Shown here: one piece after another, positions 7,541 through 18,900 of the stretch
Layout of the letters: each line of letters starts with the position of its first letter
Numbering within the stretch: the first letter of the stretch is position 1
Assembly (NCBI GenBank): GCA_015069415.1
Contig: SVIQ01000007.1
Span: 1-40,468, forward strand
Length of the DNA: 40,468 nucleotides
Source: Clostridiales bacterium
GTDB lineage: Bacteria > Bacillota > Clostridia > Christensenellales > UBA1242
Direction: 5' to 3'
Notes under the pieces: generated by a model
Database searches by the model: none
What the model was told of the DNA's origin: nothing
The model's input: the letters and a program-made list of their open reading frames with translations, nothing else
Translations under genes and position numbers: made by a program

Positions 7541-7569
7541 ATTTTAGCATAAAAACTTAAATCTAACAA
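7541..7569 (-). promoter_or_regulatory. Promoter of the two small membrane protein genes
   Basis: TTGTTA (7564-7569), 17 bases, and TAAAAT (7541-7546) preceded by TGC, the same extended -10 sequence as at tig. Confidence 0.65.
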
Positions 7570-7595
7570 ATAAATTATAGCCAAAATTTAAAACT

Positions 7596-8486
7596 TTACA
7601 AATTTTTTAAAATGTTTTTAAAGAAATCTGGAAGATCTGCTTCAAAAGTCATTTTTTCTTTAGTTGACGGATGAACAAATGTAATTTTGTAAGCGAACAA
7701 AAGTTGACCGTTCGTTTTAATCGTTTTTTCAAGACCGCCGTACAGTTTATCGCCTAAAATAGGATGATTTATAGACTTTAAATGTGCACGAATTTGATGA
7801 GTTCTACCAGTTGTAAGTTTACAATTTAAAAGTGTAAAATGGTCATAAACTTTGTCGATAGTAAAAATTGTTTTACTGTACTTGCCATTTTTCTCATTTA
7901 CAAGCGCCATTTGTTCTCTATTTTTAGGATTTCTGCCTAAATATCCTTCGACAATAAAATCATCTTTAATTCTTCCCCTAATTAGAGCTTTGTACTCTCT
8001 GTTTAGAGTTTTATCTTTCAATTGTTCACTTAAATACTTATGCGAATAATCATTTTTTGCCACAATCATAAGACCTGCAGTGTCTTTGTCCAATCTATGA
8101 ACTATACCCGGTCTTTCCACTCCGTTAATTGTCGATAAATTTTTAATGTGATGCATGAGAGCGTTTACTAAAGTGTGAGATTTAGTTGTTGAACAAGGAT
8201 GAACAACTAAACCAACTTGTTTGTTTATTACAACCAAATCATCATCTTCGTAAACAATGTCAAGAGGAATATCTTCCGCCGTTACGTCAATTTGTTCCTT
8301 CTCTTTTTCGTCTACAACAATCTCATCACCAGCTTTAAGTTTAAATCCAGCCTTTTCTTTCTTGCCGTTGACCAAAATTCTACCTTCGTCGTTCATAGTT
8401 TTAATAAACGAACGCGAAAAAGATGTGTTGCTTGCTAAAAACACATCTAATCTAATTTCTTCATTGCAAATAAATTTACTTTTCAC
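7596..8486 (-). CDS. rluD: Large-subunit rRNA pseudouridine synthase, RluA/RluD family
   Basis: This enzyme isomerises specific uridines in 23S rRNA. An S4 RNA-binding domain covers about residues 10-58, followed by the catalytic domain with the signature HRLDKDTAG at 130-138, where Asp133 is the expected nucleophile. I place the start at the GTG at 8486, preceded by a GGAAAG-like site inside the end of lspA, giving 296 residues, normal for the family. An ATG at 8636 would add 50 residues that are only lspA read in another frame. The 11-bp overlap with lspA suggests coupled translation. RluD is favoured, but a close paralogue such as YlyB is possible; YlyB is the usual lspA neighbour in Bacillus. 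Confidence 0.9.
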   Translation of the reverse strand: MKSKFICNEEIRLDVFLASNTSFSRSFIKTMNDEGRILVNGKKEKAGFKLKAGDEIVVDEKEKEQIDVTAEDIPLDIVYEDDDLVVINKQVGLVVHPCSTTKSHTLVNALMHHIKNLSTINGVERPGIVHRLDKDTAGLMIVAKNDYSHKYLSEQLKDKTLNREYKALIRGRIKDDFIVEGYLGRNPKNREQMALVNEKNGKYSKTIFTIDKVYDHFTLLNCKLTTGRTHQIRAHLKSINHPILGDKLYGGLEKTIKTNGQLLFAYKITFVHPSTKEKMTFEADLPDFFKNILKNL

Positions 8487-8940
8487 TTTTCTTCTTTCCT
8501 GCAAAAAACAAAATATACACAGCCAACATAACAGCGCCAACACAAAGGAAACTGTCAGCCATGTTAAATATCGGAAACGATGGATAAAAATCGAGGAAAA
8601 TAAAATCTCTAACATATTTAAGCCAAATTCTGTCAATCAAGTTTCCAATCGCTCCACCCAAAATAAAACCAAATGAGATGAAGTACAACATATGATTTTC
8701 TTTTGAAAAATAATTATAAATGAGAAGCGCAACAATCATAATAGAACTTACAATGATGAGAGTCATAGTTTTACCGCTTAAAATACCATAAGCCGCTCCC
8801 GAGTTTCCACCATTTGTCGACACTGAAATGACATTCGGAATTAAATTGAAGTACTCCACCTTAAACAAATAATGCTTGGTGACTTGATCAATTACAAGCA
8901 CCAGCATTACTGTAAAAATTATTGTTAACCATTTTTTCAT
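8476..8940 (-). CDS. lspA: Lipoprotein signal peptidase (signal peptidase II)
   Basis: LspA removes signal peptides from prolipoproteins in the membrane. The 154-residue protein has four hydrophobic segments and the family motifs: DQVTKH near residue 18, NSGAAYG at 46-52, and the two catalytic aspartates Asp103 (in GNLIDR) and Asp129 (in FNMADS). Its ATG overlaps the sepF stop by one base (TAATG), with GAGGT upstream as a ribosome binding site. It is the third gene of a four-gene operon ending with the pseudouridine synthase. Confidence 0.96.
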   Translation of the reverse strand: MKKWLTIIFTVMLVLVIDQVTKHYLFKVEYFNLIPNVISVSTNGGNSGAAYGILSGKTMTLIIVSSIMIVALLIYNYFSKENHMLYFISFGFILGGAIGNLIDRIWLKYVRDFIFLDFYPSFPIFNMADSFLCVGAVMLAVYILFFAGKKKSEK

Positions 8941-9377
8941 TATTTGTCAGACCTCAAAATTTTGTGACCTTCTGGAGTTAGCAAGAACAAATCACCATGC
9001 CAACGCATAATGCTACCGTTAAGTGCATAAATTGACCCCGACAAAAAGTCCAAAATTCTACTGCTGTCATCAGCTGAAATACCAGCCAAATTCACACCAA
9101 CAGATTGTCCTTGTTTAAGGTAATCAACCACTTTTTGAATGTCTGTTTGAGTTTTAGGCTCAAGTATAATAATATTTGTTTCTGGTTGCATATTGAAACC
9201 ACCAAAATTTGTTTTAGCCGGCTCTTGTTTTGTTTCACTACCCTCAACCTTTTCATGAAGATTAAAATTTGCATATTTGTCTTCAGATTGTTCAGCTGTT
9301 ATAGTTTTACCTTTCTTTTGTTTCTTTTCGGTTGTTTCAAACCCCAATCCATGCATTACCCAATCAAAAATACCCAT
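8940..9377 (-). CDS. sepF: Cell division protein SepF
   Basis: SepF anchors FtsZ to the membrane and arranges the septal ring in Gram-positive bacteria. The 145-residue protein starts with a short amphipathic segment (MGIFDWVMHGLGF) suited to membrane binding. A charged linker follows, then the conserved DUF552 core at about 67-145, with a VGVNLAGI strand and the DFLSGSIYALNG helix that forms the dimer and FtsZ surface. A GGAG site supports the ATG at 9377. It overlaps by one base with both the gene before and the gene after. Confidence 0.92.
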   Translation of the reverse strand: MGIFDWVMHGLGFETTEKKQKKGKTITAEQSEDKYANFNLHEKVEGSETKQEPAKTNFGGFNMQPETNIIILEPKTQTDIQKVVDYLKQGQSVGVNLAGISADDSSRILDFLSGSIYALNGSIMRWHGDLFLLTPEGHKILRSDK

Positions 9378-9625
9378 TATTTTTCTCCAAAAATTTGTTT
9401 TCTAAGAAGTAAGTACTCTGCATCTGTCGCAATTTTAAATTCTTTCAACACTCTTTCATAAATTGCTAAAACTTGAGCATTTGTTGTCTTTTCTTGCGCA
9501 GATTTAAGCATAAGTTCAGCAACTTTAATTGCCCCAAGTCTATCTTGACGAACGTCACGAGCAACAATTTGCTCGATAATGTCCATACATTTTTCTTCGA
9601 ATTGTTCTTTGTTCATTTCTGCCAT
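9377..9625 (-). CDS. Small helical protein, unknown function, first gene of the sepF operon
   Basis: An 82-residue protein without membrane segments that looks entirely helical. I do not recognise it. Its stop codon overlaps the sepF start (TAATG), and a good promoter and a strong AGGAG site lie upstream, so it is genuine and co-expressed with sepF, lspA and the pseudouridine synthase. The tight coupling suggests a role linked to division or translation, but that is only context. Confidence 0.8.
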   Translation of the reverse strand: MAEMNKEQFEEKCMDIIEQIVARDVRQDRLGAIKVAELMLKSAQEKTTNAQVLAIYERVLKEFKIATDAEYLLLRKQIFGEK

Positions 9626-9643
9626 AATTTCTCTCCTACTTTT

Positions 9644-9672
9644 ATTTTAAACGCGCAAGATATCTTTGTCAA
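9644..9672 (-). promoter_or_regulatory. Promoter of the sepF-lspA-rluD operon
   Basis: A perfect TTGACA (9667-9672), a 17-base spacer and TAAAAT (9644-9649), ending 18 bases before the first ATG. Confidence 0.8.
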
Positions 9673-9775
9673 GGGAATTTTAATCTTTTAACATTCATTT
9701 TAACATATAAAAATGAATTATTTTCTTCCGGTTGACAAATTTCATAAAATTTTGCTGTCATTCTAAAATGAAACG

Positions 9776-9929
9776 TAATCGAAGAATCTTTTCTGGGCTC
9801 CCACAAAACGAATGTTTTGAAGGGAATGCGCAGAAGTTGTTTATAAATGAAGTTTGAACATTCTTGTTCAAACGATTAAAGAGAACATACTTCGAGCAAA
9901 AAATAGCATGAAAACATGCTATTTTTTTA
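9776..9929 (+). ncRNA. Candidate structured intergenic RNA
   Basis: The 307-bp gap between the sepF operon and the giant gene contains no convincing gene but much secondary structure. TCGAAG (9779-9784) pairs with CTTCGA (9890-9895) as a closing stem. Inside it lie a CAAAAC/GTTTTG hairpin (9804-9819) and a perfect 9-bp GTTTGAACA/TGTTCAAAC hairpin (9852-9873). A strong terminator hairpin ends the region. A weak plus-strand promoter (TTCATA 9741-9746, 17 bases, TAAAAT 9764-9769) would start transcription near 9776. The family is unknown, and the strand is chosen only by this promoter and the terminator. A minus-strand 61-codon ORF here looks spurious. Confidence 0.35.
9901..9929. terminator. 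Bidirectional terminator after the giant gene
   Basis: A 10-bp stem AAATAGCATG/CATGCTATTT with a 4-nt loop, flanked by A and T runs on both sides, lies four bases past the stop codon of the giant gene. It should work on the minus strand for that gene and also on the plus strand. Confidence 0.85.
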
Positions 9930-9932
9930 AGC

Positions 9933-12900
9933 CTACTCTTCAACTGTTGTATCCTTTGGCAACTTGCTTTTCTCTACAACTAATGTAAAATCGTAAGATT
10001 GTTTTAATTCCCCATCAACCTTAACATTTAATTTCAAATCAATGCTTAATGTTGTTTCGCTTGGATAAGCATTAAAGTACATATCAACAGCTGTTTTGTC
10101 CAAGTATATATTGAAACTCTCACTAGACACTTGTTCATGTTCTGCCAAGTAATTTGATTTCTCTTCATCTTCTTCAACTGAAAGTGTGTTGTCCGAATCC
10201 TTTAAAAGAGCTGGAGGTTCTGTTACATTTTCATAAAGCATTTCAGCAATGTCAACTTTATAATACGAATTAATGTTTCCATTTTGAGATATTGTTTCTA
10301 ATGTGTAATCAGAAGTTGCTGGATTAATTTCAATCGTTGAAGGTAATTCGAAACTGAAACTTAATTTATATTCTTTTGAGCTGTAAGTTGCAATTACTTC
10401 AACCTTCCAGTAATCCTTTTCTGGATACATTTTCTTGTATTCGATTAACTTGTCATGAGCAATTACAATAAAAGTCGTATTATTTTCTAGCTGTAATGAA
10501 ATATTTGTTTCGCTTGGATTCAATGCATATGTTACATCCGAATCAATCTGAGCACTTAGAAGTTTTCCTTCGTTGTCTCCTGTACCCATACTCCATTTTA
10601 TCAATGTATTACTTAAATCATAAGATGAATCTTTGCCTTTGTTGTAAAGAACGTTGAAAGTTTCATTACCAAGTCCTTCGTATGCTACTTTAACGATTTC
10701 ACTTGCTCCAGCCACAACATAAATATCTCTTGTGATTGTGTAGAACTTGTCACCCACAGTAGAATCAGTCAATTGATATTTGTATATTTTGTAATTGCCA
10801 TAAACCTCAACACCGCTCACTGTACTATCATAATCTGCAGGAAGCGCTGTGTTGTTTTGTACTTTTATTTGAATTTTACTTCCATCTGTTGGTGTAGTTT
10901 CAGTTATACCAGCAATTTTATAACCTCTTGCATTTTCTGGAACTTGACTTGTTAAGAACAAATCAGTAATCGCATATTCAGCCTCAGGTTCTAATGACTT
11001 GTGACTCTTTAACGTTAAATCGTTACCGTTTGTAACGTCTATTACGTTACCTTCCTTAGTCTCTATTTGTAAGTCAAACGTCATTGAATTGTTGAATAAT
11101 GGATTTGTTGAGCTATTTAAGGCAACTGATCCGAGCTTTCCTTCGGCTAAATTTATTTGCATTTCATAATTTACTTCTTTCAACGCGAAGTCTATATTTC
11201 TTGTTGTATCTTTAAATCTTATTGATTCGACTGAATTTAAGAAACTTACCAATTGCGATGCGTTCATTGAATGAGATATTAATCCTGAGAACGATTGTGA
11301 TGTTCTAGAATAAGTTGTATTGATTGTTTCATCGTCATTCAGTAAGTAAATATTTTCAAAGTTTTCATCTAATTTATATTTTTCATTTTCACTTTCTCCT
11401 GAGTACACCCCATTAGTTTCTGTGAAATATGTTCCAGTTGTTGTTTCATATAAAACGAATTTGTCGCTGTCTGTATCATATTTTATATATAATCGTAAAC
11501 CGCTGTTATATTCAGCCATATAATAGAACAATGTCTTAGACTCATCTTCTTCATATTGCGTCGAATCTTCTGTTTTTTTATCCACATACATTGTTTTAGT
11601 AGAATCTACTGAAGATCCTTCCGCAGTGTTCAACTCTAAAACAATTGTATTTCTCACATAGTATGAGCAAATTAAGACAGCATCTTGTTCTTTATAATTC
11701 AATGTCAATTTGTATGCAACATAGTAAGATTTATCTGCATTATTATTGGTGTGCATTGGAAGTGAAGTTGAAACTTCTGCACTGTTAATGTTTAAATTAT
11801 CAGTATCTTGCCAATCATCTTCTTCAATAATCGAATAATTAGTAATTTCAGTATTTGAAATGTAATATTCTAACTTAGAACCTGTAGTATTCCAGCTTAA
11901 ATTTCCATGTTGTTCAGTAACCTCAAATGCACTTTCATCACCCGGAGTTGAAACTAGATCAACCTTTTGGAATGGAGTGTAATAAGTTCCTCCATTTGTC
12001 ATTGTTTCTTTGAACGCACCTTCAAAATCAGCAAAACCTTTAATGTTCAATGTCCAGTAAATGAAGAATCCTTCTCCGTCGTTTACCAATCTGTCCAAAC
12101 CTACATATGTAGGAACTTGAATTTTAAGTTTTACTTCACGAACTGAGTCTTTTAGAATTTGTAGTTTTGTGTTGTCTGTTGAGTCAAAACTTACAAATTT
12201 TTCGATATCTTCATAACTTCCAGAAATAGTAGTTTTGCCGTCAACCTCGTCATATTCTTGAACAACAATTTCATCAACTGTTATGTTCATATTAGCACTT
12301 GACATTGGAGTGTTTGTTCTTAAATCGACCAATTTAAATCTGAACAATTCAGCCAACTCTACAGTGTATGGGAAATTTCCACTTCCGTCTGAAGCAATTC
12401 CAGGGAATGAGTCTTTTGGAGTTGAAGTACTATTTACATTTATCATTCCATTCAAATCAATTACTGAAGTTGTGTTGTTTTTGAGTTCATCTTCGGATTT
12501 TTGAATGTATCCATCATCTGTTTCTTCCAAAGCTGAGAACTTTAACTCAAAGTTTTCTGTTACATCAAATCTCCAAATATGGTTTGCGATGTGGTAATCG
12601 TCTTTAATTAATTTAAACACCAATTCCACATTGGAAATATACTCAGGAACAGAGACAAGTCTAATTTGCAAATCATCTGCAGGAATTCCGTTTTGATCAA
12701 TTCCTGTTCCAGTTCCTTTAATTAAATCGAACAACTTGTTTGAATCTGAAACATTTGTTTTAATGTCTACTCTTGTTTTTCCAATTACGAAATAACTCTT
12801 AGTTAAGTCTAATTCTAAATCCGAAACATTAATAGTTGTATTGTTATCAGCATAAGTAATATTAATCAAGTCACTCAAATTGTAGTTAGAACCAGCCATG

Positions 12901-15900
12901 AGTACATGATTTTCTGTCATTGTAACTCCACCTTCTGTAACTTCATTTCTATCGTCGAATTTATAGTTGTTAAACAAGATTTCATAAGCCTTAAGCTTTC
13001 CGGCATTATCATACATTGTGAACGAAAGTTTTAATGTGTTGAATTTCGATATGGATGCCTGTCTATTAAACGCAACAACAAGATTTCCACCCTCAGTTTT
13101 CATTAATTTAATGTTAATACCAGAAACTGTGAATGAATATGTCACAGATTGACCGTCAACTTCTCTTGAAATATTTGAAATTCCACTAGAAATTGTTGCT
13201 GTTTGCTCTTCAGCACCGGTTGAAGCCAATAAATATTTAACTTCTAATCCAGAAATGTAGAAATTACTGTTAGAGTCTGGAAGAGATGCGAAGTATTTGA
13301 TGTCATCAATTATCAATTCTCCATTATCTGCATCATAAGTTTCATGGAATCTGAATTCTTTAGACTCATCAGTGTCATTAATCACATACGAAATGTATTC
13401 TGCATCTTCTTTTATTCCTTGAGTAAATTGAGTTGTGTTGTACGCAGTGTTGTATGTTAAATCTCTACTTGTTTTTACTAATAATTTGTACTCAAATGAA
13501 TCTAAACCAGCATTGTTAACTAGATTTAATGAATATTCGGTATTGTCCGATTTAAACGTTAACTTATTTCCGGTAAAATAGAAATCTTTATTTGTTCCAA
13601 ATCTAATGTAGTTAGGATTTTTTACATCACCAAAGCCCATTCCTGAGTAAGTGTAGTCTGGATAATTATATGTTATTTCTTCATTTTCACCTTCTTCAGT
13701 AACTGTTGCAGTAACTAATTTAACACGGTAATTGTTGAAAATTGAATTTGTTTTTGGACTTGGAACGATATCATTAACTGCTGAGTCCGTTCTTACTCCA
13801 AACAAATAACTGTAAATATTTTCTATTTCTAATGAATTTATTAAATCTCTGATCGAGTCAGTTACAGTGTAAACAGATTCGAGTGAATGATATGTTGGAA
13901 TAATGTCAATCGAAATTGTTCCTAAATTTTTTACGTTTCCACCTTCTTCATATTTTACATAATAATTCGCAGGATCTGAAGAATCTTTTAATCTAATTGT
14001 TAAATTTAAAGCATACACATCAGCCAAATGAGCGAAGTAAATTTTCTCACCATCATCAGAAGACGTAATCGTTGCAGTTCTTGTCTTTGTTGATGCTTCT
14101 TCTTCAACTTTTATATCCGTTGAACCATCATTTGTATTCATGTAATAATATTCACTACCAACATTACCGCTTGCCTCTTCGATAAGTTCAAGAGTTGCAC
14201 CATTGTCTGCGTAAATTTTGTAACCATTTTCACCACCTATAGAGAATGTTGTAATATCTCCTGAGGTGCTTACAGAAATTTCCACATAACTTCCGTTAAC
14301 TGAAGTGAAATCGGTTACTGCAGGAGAGCCTGTTGTATTTTTAATTGAACTTACCGTTTCAGAATCTAAAGAATATTTTGGAAGAACTGTAGTTTTTAAT
14401 TCTAAATTAGAATTTCCGATGTAATCCAAAAGTTCAATGTCTAATATTTCTGTGTTTGTCTTTACTCCTTGAGTAAATATGAAGTAAAGTTTTCCACTTA
14501 TTAAATTTATTGAAATACTATTATTTTTAATTGAATATGATGGAGAATCTTCATTTATTTCAGTTGCTGTATTCGTCACCTCTTCGCCGTTATTAATAAC
14601 TTGTTTAGCGGTTTCGTTTCCCAAATCAACTTCATAAGAGTTCTTTCCACTTGTCACTTTAATTCTTCTGTTGTAATAATTTAACAAAGATGAAATTTCA
14701 ATCTTATTGTTAAAGTCTCCTGTTATGAATTCTCCAACAGTTTTTTCAATAGATCCATTTGGAACATAAGTTTTGCCTTCCAATAAATAAGTTGCGTAAA
14801 GAACTAAATCTCCGTAAGTATATTTAACTTTAAACGACAAATCTTCACTTATATCTTTATTAATTATGATTGTTCCAAAATTATCACTTGAACTATCAGT
14901 ATCAATAGTTAAAATTTCATCACCAGAAGATTTATGAATAATCTTAAATGTTCCGTCTGTTGTCAATTGATTAATTGCTTCAAAATTGCTATTATCAATT
15001 ATTTCAACACTTTCAACTGATGACAGGTTTTTATCAGTTACAGTAAACGGAACCGGTTGTAAAGTTGCACCAGACTTAATTGTCATTGTTGCTTGACCGT
15101 TGTAAATTATTTCACTTCCAACTTTAATTACAAAATCAGGTTGTGCTTGAATTCTTAAGAAGCCAATGCTGAACACATCATCACCATTCTTGTACACCAT
15201 TGCAACTCTAAGAGACGCAAAGTTGTCAACAGTTGGTAAATTCTTTTGAGTTACATCATCAAATAATTTATAATCTTTTTCTCTAAAGAAATCTCCACCA
15301 TTTAACATTTCAGCATGAGTAATGTAGAAATGGATGTTGTTTTTTATTGAATTTTTTGAAATATCTAATTTGAAGATGTCTTTAAATAAATTTGTCGTTA
15401 CTTTCTTACTGTCTGTATAGAAAGTTTTATCTAATAACGAATTAAATTTCACATTTTCATCGGTATTGCTAGTGATTTCCACATAAGCGTTATGACCATT
15501 TGTAACATTTACGAAATCGTTATCGTATGATGTTCCATTTTGAGAGTAAAGGCGAACGATATAATCGCTTGTTGCCCCACCACTAGACGTAATTTCAAAC
15601 ATTAAGAAACCATGATTTCCCGCCACCACATTTGATGAAGAGAATGTTACGCTTGTTCCGCTAATTTCAACAATAACTTTTCCACCGTTTGTGAGCGATA
15701 TTTCATATTTTCCATTGTTTTCAGTGCAAGAATTAAAGAATGTCAATGCTTGAGCTTTTAATCTTACACTTGCAATTGAAACATCAAGTTTTGTTTGATC
15801 CTTTCTTGAAACAACTTCAGCACGAGACATCAGTAAATCTGTGTCATTAACAAAATTGATTGTTTGATATGAAGTGTTGTTCATCATACCAATTAAAACT

Positions 15901-18900
15901 GGCTCATAACTAACATTTTCTTTTGATTCAAGAATTGTTGATTCATTTTTGATATCGTAGAAATCTCTTGTTTCTCTTAAAGTTTGAGCATAAGGATTAG
16001 TTAATTTAACCTCTTCCTTGTTCCAAATTTGAGTTGTTATTTTATAAGATGTTCCAACATTGTTTGTTGAATCTGAATCGTTATCCTTATATATTATATT
16101 GAAATTTATTTCTAAATCTTCACTGTTTCCTTTAATTACTTTATCTGTTAAATCGTAATTTCCAGTAATTTCTTGATTATTGATTACAACTTTTATTGAG
16201 TCAATATTATTAGTGTAGTTTGAATCTGACACATTAAGGAATTTTGAAATTAATTGTTCGCTTGTGTAAATTTCACCATTGTAAAGTTTATCTGGAGTTT
16301 CTTTTAATGGAAGATACGGAGAAACATTAAATGTAGCAGTCCATGTTACTGTCTTTTCACTCACAATCATAACAAACTCAAATGTTTTTTTAGTTACAGA
16401 ACTTACATGAGATGTTACTTTAAGTTTTCCTCCGTCGAATGTCAATCCGTCTGCAGTTATTGATGATATAGTAACTGAAGTTTCACCTGGCATTAACTTC
16501 ACAGTAATTTCATCCAAAACTGAAATGTTGTACACTCCGTTTATTGTAGAAATTTCTTCTCCGTCTTTAGTGAGTTTTACACCTCTGTAAGGATTATTTA
16601 CTGTAACATTTTCAATTTTTCCAACTTTTGTAAAGTCATGACTTGTACCTTCGCCGTCAGCGTCATAATAAACATCAAATGAATAAGTTGCTTTATCTCC
16701 AACTTTTTCAACCCATGGTGCAGTTGTAATGTAATCTGGATTTTCGTCTAATTTAAACTGAATATTTGAAGTAGTTGCACCATTAAAGTCTTTTGCTAAA
16801 TCGTAACCACCTTTTTCGTAGTACATATTTGTACCATCTCCATAAACAACGCCATTACCAGTATTTAAAACTTTTGCATTTTTAATAATAAAATCTTTTG
16901 TTGCTTCTGTTCCGTACAAATTTTCACCAGAAACAATGTCTTTTGAGTCTTCTTCGTAATAGAAATTAGGTTTTACATTTAACTCTATTTCTGCAAATTC
17001 ATCGTCTCCATTTTTAATTAAAACTACATATTTTCCAATTTTATCAAATTTAATAGTTGCTTGATTTCCATCTTCGCCACCATCTTTTTCAACCTGAGTC
17101 CTTACTTCTTCATTATTTTCATCGATTGTAACAAAATATGTTTCTACACTAATATTTGAAAGCGTATTATTATCTGCAACAATTCTAATTAATCCATTGT
17201 ATTCCCAGTCGCTGTTAATAGCCTCTGCCATTTCATACAACACAATTGTTGAGCCAGCATACAAATTAATCATATTTTGATTTTTGTCTTGCCATGCTTT
17301 GTTGATATAATAACTTACACTTGGATTAAATGTTAATGTAAATGTTGCGCTTTCTCCAGTTTTAGTTGAAACTGTAACCTTAACTTTTAATGGAGTGTTG
17401 GTGTGAGCCACTCTTGTAAATGTCCATTCGCTATCTTCATATTCCCAAGATAAGACTGTATCTTCTCCGAATTTTACAATATTTTCTTCAATTTCAGTAG
17501 CGCCAAGACCGAATTCTACCACTTCAATAGAAACATTTATTGTGTTTTCTGAAATGTCTGTGATTGGATTGTTGTCGTGAGCATATTTAATTTCAGTTGC
17601 CGACAACTCGAATGTATTAGACTTTCTAACATTTTCACTCTCTGTACTAATTCCATTTAAAGTTAAACTAAATTTTGTATCATCAACAATTTTTATTTTA
17701 ACATAAGTGTCTAACTTGTAATCATTTATTACAGCTGTAACTTTAAGAACTTGTTCTCCAACTGACAATGCTTTAATTTGATTATTTTCAATTTTAAACA
17801 CTGTTCCGCTTGTAGAATATTCTAATGTATAGCCAGTTCCATATCCAATTACATTAAATCCATTTTCATCGTCGTTTTCATTCAAAGTCAAGCCTTTATT
17901 ATCTAAAATGTAGCCGTTGTCATAACCATTAATTGTTAATGTTATTTCAGTAGGATTTGCACTTTCTTTTGACAAAGATATAGTCTTAGTATCACTTAAT
18001 TTATATTCAATGCCAATAGGTGCAGTTGTAGCAACTTTAATTGTTTTGTCGAATTCGTAAACCGCACCGCCATACTCTAACTTTAATATCACTCCAGAAA
18101 TTGTCTTGTTTGAATTTAAAGTGAGTGTGTACGTTTCTTGATTTGCATTATATGTAAGACTAGAAACTTTTAAATCTGTATTTTCAACTAAAGGATCACT
18201 ACCCGCATTGTAAACTTTAAAGAATTGATTCAATGCTGTTTTGTTTTCCTCTATGCCTAAACCATACTTCTTAGCAAGTTTTCCTATTATTCCTTTTGTG
18301 TCAGTTATAGTAATTGTAACAGTTTTGAGTTCATTATCATTAACGTAAACTACAGCATTTGAATTTTTATCTAAATCTTCTTGTGATCCAGTAAATTCAA
18401 CTTCAAAAGCACCACTCATAACATTTGTGAAATTGTAATCAACATCAACCCTTAAAGTTTTGTTAAATAATTTTCCAGATAATGTTTTAACTTTTAAATC
18501 ATTTATTAATTCTTCTGCAGTGTAAATGATTCTGTCTTCTGTTTTTCCGTTCCATTTATTATTTAATTGTAAAGGATATAATATATCTTTATTATAAAGA
18601 CCTTGTTCTGCTCTTATTTCGTTTACATATTTACCGTCAACCATTAAACCTACAAGGACATATGTTTTGTTATTACTAGTAATTGTGTAATCTTTTTGAA
18701 CATTAACAGAATATTCACCGTCTTCATCTGTCACAAAAACGAATGCATCATTCGAAATACCTTCTGACAAATCGACTATTTCTGAAAACTTTAGACTTTC
18801 AACATGTTCATTTTTGTCAGCAATACGAGTAATAGTTAAATCCAATTCTGAAATAGAAGTTTCACCGTCTTTAAATGAGATATTGTTTGCAGTTTGTTCT

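Noticed and set aside
8487..8636. N-terminal extension of the pseudouridine synthase from an ATG at 8636
   Set aside because: These residues are lspA read in a second frame; family length and a GTG with a purine-rich site favour the start at 8486.
9852..9873. GAAC...GTTC inverted repeat as a LexA/SOS box
   Set aside because: The spacing is six bases instead of four, and it is not at a promoter; it fits a hairpin better.
9758..9943. 61-codon minus-strand frame next to the giant gene
   Set aside because: It overlaps the terminator and end of the giant gene, has no ribosome binding site, and shows no recognisable protein features.
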